From contig CM049313.1 of assembly GCA_026874595.1 (NCBI GenBank), forward strand, positions 12,583,508 through 12,647,507: a stretch of 64,000 nucleotides of DNA. Reading direction: 5' to 3'. The position numbers and the translations under genes are program-made. The notes under the pieces are model-generated. The model worked only from the letters and a program-made list of their open reading frames with translations, did not search any database and was not told the origin of the DNA. Every line of letters begins with the position of its first letter. Within the stretch, counting starts at the first letter, position 1. Positions 1 to 12,382 of this stretch are shown here, in pieces. This DNA is from Sipunculus nudus (taxonomy: Eukaryota; Annelida; Sipuncula; Golfingiida; Sipunculidae).

Positions 1-3000
1 AAACATAAAAAATTTCATGAAAGACAGAAATTTTTATGGAAAATGCACATGTATGGACTTTTTTTCACATGCCTGCATATACTGGCATGATTTTTGGTGT
101 GTTGCTTGATAATGACCCGTAACAGATCGAGTTTGCATTTTGCCCTTGTTGACCTACTTTTGACCATACGACACCTCCTGAACTTAAAAAAAATTTCAAA
201 ATTTTACAAATGTTTCTAATTTGCCCCAGGCGGGGGCATTGGTGCCGTTCTGACACATCTAGTTTACAAAATATTCTCCATTTTCTGATAATAAAACATT
301 TTTTCTAGTTGTTTTGTTTCTACAAAAAACTATAAGTTTGGGAGCGTAAAGGTCCCCAATTAGGGCCCTCGATCGCCAATTCTTCAAAATTGGCAGCCCT
401 GGCACCATATTCGATGTCAGACTGGTCTGAAATTTTCACCATAACATAATCTTAAAGTGACCGTATTTCAGAAAAACAGAGCATTAACTAAAAAATTATT
501 ACGAAAGAAACTTGAAATATTTGCCCGGGAGCTATATTGGATTTATCATTATTGTGAAATTTGAAAGCACCCATGCATCTCTTCTTGGTTGCCAACGACA
601 TGTCAAAATATTGCTACATAAAATCACTGATTGTGCTCTGGCGGTCTTTCTTGATATTAAGCAGTTATGTAATTAGGTACGGCTGGAGCCCTCATAGGCA
701 CCAATCGCCCCTGTGAATTTGAGTAAAGCCGATACCAAGTCTCTTTAAAAAACTTTTCTCGAAACAGAGTTAGCGTTTGTTCTATGGCAGCAATAATTTT
801 ATTTGATTTGGCTGGAGCTCTTAAGGGCAACAATCATCTCTGTGAATATGAGAAAGATAATGTACATTCCCTTAGAGATAATGGACGCTAAAAGAAATGC
901 ACCGATTGTGCTCTGCCGGCCATATTTGAATTCGGACATGTCTGTTATTCGAAAGGGTTGAAGTCTTTATAATAGTCTCTGGTAATTTAAGAGAAGTCAA
1001 TTTGTTTCAACAATGACGTTAGCCACAAGGATACCCCTTGACTGCAAATTCTTCATCTCAATGAAAGCTTAGTATTTTTGGCACTGTCATTACCACATTC
1101 TGAGGCAAGCAAAAAAACATGTACATTTAAACTGAAGGTTAACTTAATTCAGTTCGTGACGTCACACTTCCATCAGCCAATCATATAAGGGCCCAGTCTC
1201 TTTTCTACCTGTTCCCACGTGGAAATACGGAGACACGACGGTAACCTCTTGTAAAGAATTGAATTTCTGAAACAGCAGTAAGAACGTGTGGCATCATTGA
1301 TGTGCCACGTGACTACGTGTCACCTGACAACTGCAAGCAGTCACGTTCCGAATATTATATTTTTACAAAATATGTGTCGTCAAATAAATGCGCAAAGAAT
1401 AACAAAAGATGAAACATATATATTTCAATTCATGATCTTGCTTGAAGCAGTTAAACAGTCGTTCTCCCAGTACTAGTTGGAGTTCTGACAGACTTATGCC
1501 TTCCTTTGGAAATTCCTCATAAAAATACAAATGTAATATCATTGTTGAGGCAGCTGGGATATTAAACAGCAGGCCAGTTGTTTCTCCCTTTTACGACATT
1601 CCTATAGTTATTGCACATTAACGACGTCGGCCCTGGGGTCTACTAAACGTCCCGATGACAGTTTGGGAGTGGGGATTGCAGACTCATTTCCTGATGACGA
1701 ACCTGTTCTGACGTCCATACATTTATTTCGGGACCGAAACATGATTTCTGTTTTGACATGATAAGGTTTGTCTACGTGAGCTGAGTAAGTTACTAGCTGG
1801 ATTGGTTTAATAAGCCTCTCGGTATCGGCACGTTGCTACTTACTCAATTGAGTCCGGTGTAAAGTCTTCAGGTTATCCCCATTTCATATTACCCCCCCCC
1901 CCCCCTAATCTGATATATATTTCAAATTACTTCCAGGGGTGGTCTAGGCATAATTTCACGAAACCCCCGCATTGTTTGTATTATTCACTCGCAGATTCTA
2001 AATTCTTATTCCTTTTAATCATTATATATCATTTTAAAAAACGCGCGACAGATTCGAGATTTAAAAGGTTTTACGAATCTATGAATAGTTATACTAGCGC
2101 AAAATGTTAATTACATTCAGTTCAGTGTTGCTTTATACAAAAGTTTCCCCAGCAAAACCATTCCAGCACACAGTCTCACTACCTCCCATAGGGGTATTTC
2201 ACATCTTGTTATGGTTTTGCATGTGAGTAAACACAATCCACGCGTGTCTGTTTATAAGCCGCATGACCGGAGGTCCGATTTTGCGCATGCCCATGAAATT
2301 GGTTTCAGAAGACTCCCAGAGGTAGGTAGTCTGGACGTAATATCACTGTTCGGATTATCCACTAACAGATTTAACTAAATAATACATTGTAATGTATATA
2401 ATGAGTGTAATGCATCTATAAAAAAGTATATTCCCGCAAAATGATAATTACATTGTTAATTATATTTATATTAACTCATACACATACACCAAAGAGCATG
2501 ACACGTTACATATAAATATAATATACACATAAGTCTAATTTAATATAAGAAATACAGTGGAAAAAAAAAATTGAATAAACTATGTTGAGGTCCATATTTT
2601 AGCGGGAACACACACATACCGTTTTCGTCCTTATCTCAAAATGGGATCTTGGTGAAATGCATGAGCTATAAATCGATATTTCTCAATAAGGCAAATTCTA
2701 TACACTTCTTATTTCATACCCACAGAGTCGAATATATTTTCCAACTTTTTTTTATTTTTTCCAAATTGTAATTTGAAATTGGAAAAAAAATTAACCTTTT
2801 TTTTTAATTGTTAATTTGAAATAAGTTGTTTTTTTTTCACGTGAAATGTTTATTCTTATAGACGTAAAATTGTGTAACTGCATTTTAAACATAAAAAAAA
2901 CATGATAGGTCAATTAACAAAAAATGCCTGGAGATATTTTATAATGTATTTTTACATTAGCCTACTGAAAATTTGCTACTTGCTACGACCTGTGGGGAAT

Positions 3001-3380
3001 AACTCGTTTTGCACAAAAAAATAGTTTTTATTTAAGTGTAAACAAAATGAACGTCAATGATAAAAAATGTAAACAAATTATATATCATCAGTTAGATAAT
3101 TTTATAAGGGTTATTATGATATATACTTTATGGAGTTTTGCATGAAAATAGGACGAATTATTGGCATTTATTGAGACTAGAGTGCACAGTGATTGCAAAC
3201 GACGATGCCACATTAAATAATACAAGACACAACAGTTCTGAAGGGGTAAGCTGAATTGGGAGGGGGATCGAAATAGATTTCAAGTTACCGGGATATGGGG
3301 TAATCTATAGTGGAGGTATAATCTGAAATCGCTGCACTGCTACAGGACACACATTATATGCATGTTGATGTAAGACATAT
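1..3380. other. Intergenic, no gene seen
   Basis: AT-rich with short ORFs only. Holds a weak duplication (gctggagccct at 682, gctggagctct at 811), a poly-C run at 1892, the dispersed repeat at 2117 and A/T-rich imperfect hairpins near 2740-2840. Confidence 0.6.
2117..2290 (+). repeat. Dispersed repeat, copy 1
   Basis: Shares ttcagtgttgctttatacaa, ccagcacacagtctca, cttgttatgg and the closing ggaggtccgatttt with the copy at 54594. Family unknown. Confidence 0.7.
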
Positions 3381-3812
3381 TGTTACGAAGACATATTGAT
3401 CAGGGGAAAATACTGGGCCGATCCCGGATTCGAACCCATAACGGTGGCGCACAAGTCTGGCGTACCGACCGCTTCGCTAGCAAAACAAGCTTCACTAGCA
3501 AGACAATTTGGTCCGCTTTTATGTCACCCCGTAACACACCATCTCTTAAGAGCGTTCTGCTATCAGAACAACACTATTTACCCCAGGAGTCACACTTTGG
3601 TGAGCTTATTCCCTGGGCCACAAAGATTTACCCTCGCGTCGGACAAGCCCCCATTTTGTTACGAAGACATATTGATCAGGGGGAAATACTGGGCCGATCC
3701 CGCATTCGAACCCATAACGGTGGCGCACAAGTCCGGCGTACCAACTGCTTCGCTAGCAAAGCAAGCTTCACTAGCAAGACAGTTTGGTCCGCTTTTATGT
3801 CACCCCGTAACA
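3381..3812 (-). mobile_element. Miniature LTR retrotransposon (TRIM-like), non-autonomous
   Basis: Two 156-bp direct repeats (3381-3536 and 3657-3812), each starting TGTTACG and ending CGTAACA, flank 120 bp. They differ at about seven positions by eye. Read on the minus strand, the internal part opens three bases after the 5' LTR with TGGGGGCTTGTCCG, which matches a tRNA-Pro primer-binding site with one mismatch over 14 bases. It closes with a purine-biased aagagatggtgtg before the 3' LTR. Four-base flanks (atat) agree on both sides. No protein is encoded. Inside each LTR (minus strand) lie tagcgaagcgg (A-box form) and ggttcgaatcc (B-box form; one base changed in the other copy), 32 nt apart. 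The left repeat could also be read as a tRNA-derived SINE, but the TG/CA ends, PBS and flanks favour a TRIM. Confidence 0.75.
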
Positions 3813-5812
3813 ATATATAACAAATATTCTAACATTAATATCCTAGTTTTTGTGGATTATGCTGTCGATTTTGTAGATTAAGTGACTCTTTACATGCATT
3901 TTTTCTTTTTAAGATGTTTGCATGTGTAAATAATCTGGTCATAATCGAATTATCTTGCCGTCACATGATCTATTTTGATGAAATTTAGTATGTGGATATC
4001 ACTGAAATTCAGACAGTATGAATGAATCTTTAGTTTATCGTCATAAGTTTTTCATGGTAGTTTTGGGTCGCCGATTTGACTTGCAAATTGTCTAGTCGAA
4101 GTCTGTTGACAACCGTAATAAATACGATAAGCTCACGGAAATGTAGAGCCCCCGAAAAGAAGATACTTCTTGCAGTAATATAGTCTGTATGATATGATAT
4201 TTTGCCCGTCTATTGAAAGCGTCTTCAGCCAGGAATATTGCTTTAGATGATTATCTGTCTGCTAAAGGACATGTTAAATGATTCCGTGACCATAACATCT
4301 GTAACTGTCCTGAAATCCGTCTATACATAAGAAGAGACAAATCTTTTCGCAATATTTTCCTGTTTACCAAATGTTTCTTATCATTTCACATTTAGCATAA
4401 AACTCTATATTTAAATCCCTTATTTACGGTCTTCCGACGTGTTCTTGTACTAGTTCGGTTCAGGTCTTCACTCAGTCAGGAATAGCCGTAGGACGGAGCC
4501 AAGTTGTCACCTTGTGAATTGGGCTAGAGAGTGGTAGGTTCTTGTTTTGAATTGCGCAGGACCGTTTTAGTAATACGATGGAATCTCGATTGAACCTGAG
4601 GTTGTCGATGTCTAGCCGATAGGTTATGACTTATGGATTATTCATAGTATTTATAACCCTGACATCCAGAAGGCTTAATAATAACATATCATCATTTTTC
4701 TCATGATTATCGTCTTCGTCATTTACTGTCCACCGTATTCATGGACATGACCTTTGAAATGTAAAAAATGACATTAAAGACATCAGATAAACGTCTCAGT
4801 CACCACCTGCTGCCTGAGTACAAGTATACAAGCGGGCACCTCTGGTATGACTATTGTTATTTACGGTAAATACGGTTTTTGTTTCTCAGCGCCATCTTGT
4901 ATTCAAACGTTGAACGGTTTAGATTTTCTCGTCTTAATAGAACGTCAGCTTCATTCATACCATACCTCGTATCATGGAAATACACAGATTCATGTTTGCA
5001 GTTCACTTGGTTCCCTGAACAAAATACAAACGAATTACCCAGTAAGGATGTCTTATTTGCAAGTTATGTTTTACTGAATGGATGCAAGATGGCGCTGAGG
5101 TGTAGGAGTAGTATTACCGTAATTAATAATGAACACATTTTTTGGGTACCCCATTAATTAGGTAAAATGTAACCACCGCGCCATTGTGGAGCAAAATACA
5201 CAATGTAAAAGGGACAGATTAAGGACGTCAGCGCGGGCGGAACCTTGTGTATTATCGGCATTATATTAATTATCAGTCAGAACAACCAAGATTAGGGTCC
5301 GTTTCATCCATTTTGTATGCTTTATTTACCCGATGTTTATCACTTAGATTAATATCGAAGTCTCGATTTGGCTTCAACCAATAGAGCGGTTTAAAATCAT
5401 TTTCTTTTCTTTGGAACAGTATAGAGCTTTTCGTGTTTTATTTACAGAAATAGCTTCGTAATTAATTGTCACAATAATACCTTATTGGGTTTATGGTTTC
5501 TATTTAAATCTTTGTCACTCTTCTATGAGAGAGTGTATTAATCAATTTCTTGTATATTACGTCCGCCTGATTAACTCTCCTTGATGGCTGGAGTTATTCA
5601 GTTTTCATAATCTGGTTTTTATGAGCCATTGTTGCATGGTGAAGGTAATCGTTAAGTCTGGGAGCTTACTTTTTTTCCAATTAAAATTTATTTTGGACAG
5701 AAAGAAAATTTCACTTTAAAGGAAAACCTGTCGGGCTAAAAAATAGGTTGTACAGTTAGAAAATCATGAAAAGGATGTTCAGCCTGGAGCAAATGAACTG
5801 GTTATCTATACA
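3813..5812. other. Intergenic, nothing recognised
   Basis: Open frames at 4847-5157 overlap each other in two frames and show no family similarity I recognise. Confidence 0.55.
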
Positions 5813-6090
5813 GAGTGGTCGCTATGGCTGGGTAGTCATGACAGCGGGGTTGCCGTTATAGCGGGACGTGGTCGTTATGGCAAGGTAGTCGTCATAGCGG
5901 GTGGGTCGTTATGGCAGGGTGGTCCTTGTAGCATGATGGTTGTTATGGCGAGGTGGTCGTCATAGAGCAGAGGTCATTATGGCACAGGGGTCGTCATAGC
6001 GGAGTGGTCGTTATGGTGGGGTGGTCTTCATATCCGGTTGGATGTTATGGTGGGGTGGTTATGATAGCGGATTAGACGTTATGACGCAGG
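5813..6090. repeat. Minisatellite with 17/34-bp periodicity
   Basis: About eight diverged units alternating ggtcgttatggc and ggtcgtcatagcgg. Confidence 0.85.
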
Positions 6091-7348
6091 ATTACTTTGA
6101 TCATTAGATATAAATGACACCGCTCCCGACGCATCCTCTCTTATTATAACATGCACGGCTAAACGATTATTGGCAGGGTAAGTACCGTATAACGCATAAA
6201 GTTCAGAAGCAATAAACGATTTTTGTTTTAACTGGATAACGCCATCCCATTTAATCCCGTCTGCAGACCTGCAAGTACCCAAACAGTATTTTATGGGCCC
6301 TTGAATATTTGACGGCACAGACAGTCATGGATTTATTATTTTTTGCAACACAGACCGATGGCCGAAGGAAAACTATTTATGCCGGAGCTGTAAACGTGTT
6401 AAATCCTGCTGAAGTTCATCTAGAAAGAGTAGTTAAAAGTCAAGACTAAATACCACATCAAAGATGGCTGTCCAATTGTGTCATACGCAGGATAGATGCT
6501 GAGACGGAGGATGTCGGGATGAGATTTAAGGAGATGTATCTCGTTACATGTTTAAGGTTTATTTTAAAACTGACAATGACCAGTGACTAAAGCACTTAAC
6601 AGCATTCTAAAATGTCAGATGTTACAACTGAACAAACTGTTCCAATGTTGCTTTAATAAAACCATGGAAAGCCTTGCACCATCGATATATGAAAAAAGTT
6701 TTTATCATGAAAAGGCCTTCAAAACTTAAATCTTCTCCAAAAATGTGAGAATTGATATAATGCTGACAAGTGTACCCGGAAGTTGGTCACGTGTTTCTAA
6801 GGTTCCGCGTTGTCATACGTAAAGTCACTCAGCTCGCCCTATAGTTATATCCCGCAATACCTCAATTTATCTTCTTTCCAATTATGCAAAATTATCAAAA
6901 TGACACAGGGTGATGGGTTAACACCATGTTGTGGAAAATCAGGTAGAAAACGCTCGTGTCCTGTCTGCATGTGGGAGTTGGTTTATTTAGTTCAGGGACG
7001 AAAGAGAAATTATTGTCAGATTAAATTGTCTTGGTCATTGCAATTGATTTCCTGAGCCGCCGACGACGGCATTGTTATGACCGCTGTACCCTTCCCACCT
7101 GATTTACTTTTATTTGTGAGTTTAATACCCCTGTGTGTCCTCTTAACGACACCCATGTTGTTTCCTTTATTATATCCTTTAGAATTTTCTTTATTCCTGT
7201 CTGGACACGGATGTCCGACATATGTTATCTTTAAACAAGTAATTAAATCATTCGTCATGGTCTGACATGGTTTTGCAAACGTTCGGTCACCAGGCTTTGG
7301 CTTGAAAAAAAAATTAACCACACGTTTGGTGTGTTGTTACATTGGAGT
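6091..7348. other. Intergenic, nothing recognised
   Basis: Only short frames on both strands (for example 7016-7321 minus and 7077-7265 plus, which shadow one another). Confidence 0.5.
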
Positions 7349-7550
7349 TTTCAGGGTTTTCAGCTCAGCTGACTAAAAGTCAACTGATATACAGGAATGG
7401 AACTTTGTCCGTTGTTTGTTCGTTAGCAAGGAACAAATCGTAACCGCTAACACTAGAAACTTCTAACTTAAATCCAGGGAGTTCAATAAAAAATTTCCTT
7501 GGAAACCTTAAGTCACTACGACCTATATCCTTTGAGCTATGGGGCTTGTA
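7349..7550 (-). repeat. Interspersed repeat, inverse relative of 45387-45945
   Basis: Begins tttttcagctcagctgact in plus orientation, with ttccttggaaacc and cctatatcctttgagct; these are complements of motifs in the 45-kb copy. Confidence 0.55.
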
Positions 7551-7889
7551 AGTAACCCCCCCCCCCCCCCCGAGTAATTAAAATATTATACAAAACCTCA
7601 AGTATCTTGACAATTTATGCATGGATTGCCATGAATCATGCCTTGAATATTAACCATGACCAGTTCAGTAAGTTCCCGAAAACTGGTAGCTCCATCTGTA
7701 TTTTTCTAGGTTGTACGATTTTTTTTTTTTTCTATTTTTGAGACTGTTAAATGACAGCACTCATGTCAGTTTCTCAGCCGTGGTTTCATCTAGTGTCCCG
7801 AAACCTGCTTCGTTTATTGATCGTAATTTATCATCCTATCTGTCCGTCTGTTCGTCGTGCCGTCTATCCGTCCACCCATCCACAAATTT

Positions 7890-8460
7890 GCTACTGGATG
7901 ATAGCTCCAGTTTGGATGGAATTATTGTGTACAAACTTGTTTTTATATGACCTACCACTAAAGAAAGAAACATGTTGATCTTGGGATCATTATGAGGTAT
8001 AAGGTCAAGGTCACAAGACCCACTTCTAAAAAATATTATGGGTGCATTTTAAGCAAAATGTTTAACCCTAAACCTTCCCACTTCCATATGTTGCCAATAG
8101 GGGAAGATTCTTTTCAATTTTGGGGTCACAGGATCAAAGCCCAAGGATACAGGGCCCATCCATTCACAACTTAGTGTAAGGATGATGACTCCAGTTTGGA
8201 TAGACAGATTGGCTACAAACTAGATTTATAAATGGCCCACCACTAAGGTAAGAATTATTTTGATTTCGAGGTCATGAGGTCAAATGTATATGTCTCAGGA
8301 CCTGCATCTTTGAAAATATAGTGGATGCATTGTAAACAGTACATCTCGTCACAAACCTTCCATCTTTAACATCAGGATCACTTAACAAAAGGGGAAGAAC
8401 CGATTTGATTTCGACATCACATGGTCAAAGTTCAAGGTCAGGTGGATGCCCCGCCTAAAT
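7890..8460. repeat. Old tandem duplication, 2 units of ~286 bp
   Basis: gctccagtttggatgg (7903) matches 8187; gggtgcattttaagc matches ggatgcattgtaaac about 286 bp on. Strongly diverged. Confidence 0.65.
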
Positions 8461-11400
8461 AATCTAAACACATTCAACCAGTTCATCATGCGGCAAGACG
8501 GGTGAACACGAATTCTGCAAAGGGCGTTTTACAACTATTGGCCCACTAATGCAATTTGCTAACTTCAATTACATGTTTTTTTTTCAACATTGGAACATGT
8601 AGCATGTCTACTTACATATTGTAGATTAGCCTAAACCAGCTCATCTAACCGTCACGGAGGCATTATAAAAACCTTAGGCCAGAAATCACAGTATTTATAT
8701 AGTTGAATAGCTGGTTATGATAATGTTACTGACAATCGCGGGTATAATTTTTAGCCCGAAATGTAAGAAACGAACATTGATTTTCAAGTGACCAATGGTA
8801 ATAGTGCAGGGTGTCAGTCTATCATTTAACGGCATAGAGTCAAAGGTTAAAGTGTGTGGCTGCAAATCCTCACATTTCCGATCTTAACTCTAACTAGCAA
8901 TTACCCGTGCTTCGCACAGTAAGGGGCCAACACGACAATCCGTACGGCGGTGGTAACGGAAATCCACAGGAAATCCGGAAAATTACAAAAATCGCGCAAG
9001 GCTATTAATAAATAGATCAATTATATGTATGGTGTTGTGGATAAAAATCTTTCGGAACGGCGTTCGGAACATGTTTCGGAACAGTGTACAGTCGCAAACG
9101 GGCGCCCCAAGCCAGTGCCTAACATGTGGTCCGGGTTTTTGACAAATAGTTACCTACACATGTACCATGTAACATGAGAAACTGATCAACAATATCACAT
9201 AAACATACAAAAGAAACGTCCGTGGAATACACCTTTGAAGAAAATGCAAAAATATCAGTTTTATAGTAAATAGTAACAATGAAGGATATGACTTATACAC
9301 AATAAGCATTCATACTGAATGAAAGAATTAAACTTCTTTAAAAAAAAAGAGTATTACATTATTGAAAATGAGATGGCACATGCATGTTAAAGAATCAAAT
9401 ACCAGTACAAACGTATCAAATTTACATTTTTACAGGAATATTACATTTGTAACTGTAGTAAAGAGAAAAAAATCTCGATTTTCTAAACATTATAAGTCAA
9501 TATTATGTAATTACAACTTTGATGGTGCCACTCCATACGTGTAAACATCACACTGTACCAACCAAGACGGGAATTCGGTTAACCTTTTTTTCATCTGTTA
9601 CATAGTAGGCCAACATGTTTTGGTGAATTTTTATCAAGGACCTCAATCACATGCAAGGCCCTGGACTTTGTGCGACAGTGTGCGAGTGTGCAACCATCGC
9701 TGATTCTTGGGACCCGTCAGATGTGCGCTCAAGCATATCAGGAAATGTGAGGGGGTCGCAGGTAGGTGTCCTTCCTTTGCAGGAAGGCCTGCAAAAAAAT
9801 TTTCAAAGTTCCCCCTTTTGAGAAGGCATCGCCGATTGGGATTATATCGGGCAGGTGACCGCTGATAGTACGAAAACCCCAGAAAGGGCCCCCGGAGTAA
9901 ACTCTGTCCCGCCATCACACACTCTATGGCCATTGAGTTACCGGGCCCGAAGACACAAAAAAAGAGGCCCCCGCGGGGGATCAAATATTAAAATTATTAA
10001 TTATGCTGGTAAAACGCAACTATTGCAATAAAAGTGGGTGGAATCTCTTCGGACAATCCCAGAACATATAAAAGTCGAAAATCATGGCAATTCGTACGGT
10101 TGTTTCAGAGGAGATACGGGAAATTTCAAAAATCGCCTTCCGCTATTAATATATACAGAAAATTTCAAAAATCGCCTTACGCTATTAATATATACAGATG
10201 ACGAGATTGAAAAGACTGTACACTCGATTAAAAAAACGGGCTTCACAGAAATGAAGAATATATCAAATTGTAAATGAGCTTTTGTTTTACTTGTAAATAG
10301 AGATAACAACAATTACACAGAGACCAGACATCTCTGCTTTCATGGCTCATCAAAGAACTGACTGGGGGTCGTCATAGTGACGACACGGCTCAGAAAACTA
10401 ATTGAATGGAACAGGATTGTCTTGTATATTGTCTGGGCTGCAAATGATTCTCCTGTTAACGACAGTCATGTGTACTGATCAGTTGACTGATCACTGAGAT
10501 GCCCTTTATTGCAGTTAAATATAAACAGCCTTAAATCCAAATACTTACAGACGCCGTTAATTCCTGAGTTGAATCCTCTTGTTTTCGTTTATAAAATGAT
10601 TATTTCTGTAACAGTTAAAGGTAACAAGAGTAAGAGAAAGAGTGGATTCTTGTGTCAAAATATCAATAATGCTTGGTTTTAAACCGGCAAATGAACGCCA
10701 TGTTTTGATTAGACAAATTATGTAATATCTGAAAATTTTTATTTTTATTCCGATAAAAGGCAAAAACACAAACCACAACCGAATGCTGGCGCTCTTGGTT
10801 TTTATAAAGATAGAGGCAATTACCGCGGCGGAGTTTTGACCTTCATGAATATTGACGTGACCCTGCGATCTGTATAGACGTTGAGTACAAAGCGTTTCCA
10901 TTTCGATATTAATTTGACGCTGCTTTAAATTCCCTGCGGTTAAGAATGTTAATGATTTATATGAGACTAACCCCATTTATGTGAACAAAGACTGAATGTT
11001 AATATTACAAAAAAAAACAATTAGTCTTCCATTTTGGAGGAATGGTGAGAATTTATATCTTGTTTCTGCTGTTTCTTAATTAAATTCTCGGCAGATTAGG
11101 CTCCGATATTTCTCCTAAAATACCATTTACCCATCGACTGGCTAGACAATTATTTGTTTAATAATAACTTATGCTGGTATGACAGGACACCCGCAGTCTA
11201 AACGTCAAAAATGTATTCTCCAATATCGAATTTTTATCCACGTTATCCGGTCCATTAGCCCGCATTTTCCTGTAAGTTCTTGATTTATATATAAGCTCAT
11301 AATATGAGTCTCCTGCCAACATTTTACCAATTACCATTTTTTTATATCTCCTGTGACGAATCAGGGACTAAACCAGGCAAACAGAAGGATATTTAGATAT

Positions 11401-12129
11401 CTATTATTTCCTCCTTTGCTGAAGATTAACAGGCTTTTCTTCTTATGAATAGAGGGGATCAGACTGGATTTCCCGTGGACTTCAGCTAACACGCTCCATT
11501 TGCTTTAATTTGGAATAATGAAGGGTATACGAAGAGTCAACAAATAGCTCTTTTCCCCCTTCCACGTGCTACTCTCGATAATGTACTAAGGACGTTGACA
11601 ATATTCATGGGGGTTAATTTCATACGAATTCTGCATATGGAATTATGGGGAATCTCAGTTTAAGCTAATTGGTTTATGCACAATGGCTCATTTATTTAAA
11701 CCGATATATGCGATGTGACCATAAGTGATCAGTTCTGGCGTGTTTTTAAACCATGCCGGGATGCGGGTGTCTAAATCACGGTATGTTTATAACCAGATAA
11801 ATTTAGGTTGTGCACTTCTTTTTTTATACATTTGTGTTGACTAAATTTTACAAAATAAAAAAAATATATGAAACAACATCCATGGTTATTGAAAGAGATG
11901 GAAAGATTAATTAAATATCATAATCGTCCTTATTTTTGTTAGCTTTCTATTTAATCTTTACTGCCTTCATGTTTAAATATTATTTTTCTCATATACTTCT
12001 TATACTGATACGTCTTTTGTGGTATTATCACTTCGTAAATATTATGTAGAAAAAAAAATAAAAAATGATCAACAGTTTTTCCTTTCTGTTATTATTATTC
12101 TTGTATACATTATTTTTTTTATATTACTG
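8461..12129. other. Intergenic with old repeats
   Basis: 9643-9984 is a more GC-rich patch lying between two related repeat remnants (8938 and 10090), possibly one decayed element. The 139-codon minus frame at 10557-10976 has no recognisable features. Confidence 0.5.
10119..10198. repeat. 40-bp direct duplication within an old repeat
   Basis: aaatttcaaaaatcgcctt(c/a)cgctattaatatatacag occurs twice. The flanking attcgtacggttg recalls atccgtacggcggtg at about 8938, suggesting two copies of one older repeat. Confidence 0.7.
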
Positions 12130-12138
12130 TTATTATTA

Positions 12139-12181
<43 letters not shown>
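12130..12181. repeat. (TTA)n microsatellite upstream of the GPCR
   Basis: Uninterrupted TTA run about 200 bp before the start codon. Confidence 0.97.
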
Positions 12182-12382
12182 GGACTAAAAAAGTTTTGTT
12201 TGCTTTTTAGGGGATGTTCGAAGAGATGCAAGTCGGTGAGGAGCTGGAACAATTTCAGCCATCATTGCATTGTGTTGTTGGATAAACCTCCAGTTGATCT
12301 GCCAAGGAAAAGCAGCATGACCCTGTGACCTCAAATCTCCACATACCCCCGTTACCAGTCTGGATCAATAAAACAAACCGGA

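Noticed and set aside
3380-3881. Two overlapping plus-strand frames of 146 and 161 codons
   Set aside because: They run through the two LTRs of the miniature element and repeat themselves; not a gene.
5813-6090. Possible CRISPR-like alternation of two short repeats
   Set aside because: Units are contiguous and diverged with no unique spacers; an ordinary minisatellite in animal DNA.
10557-10976. 139-codon minus frame
   Set aside because: AT-rich composition, no motif, no splice context; length is possible by chance in 64 kb.
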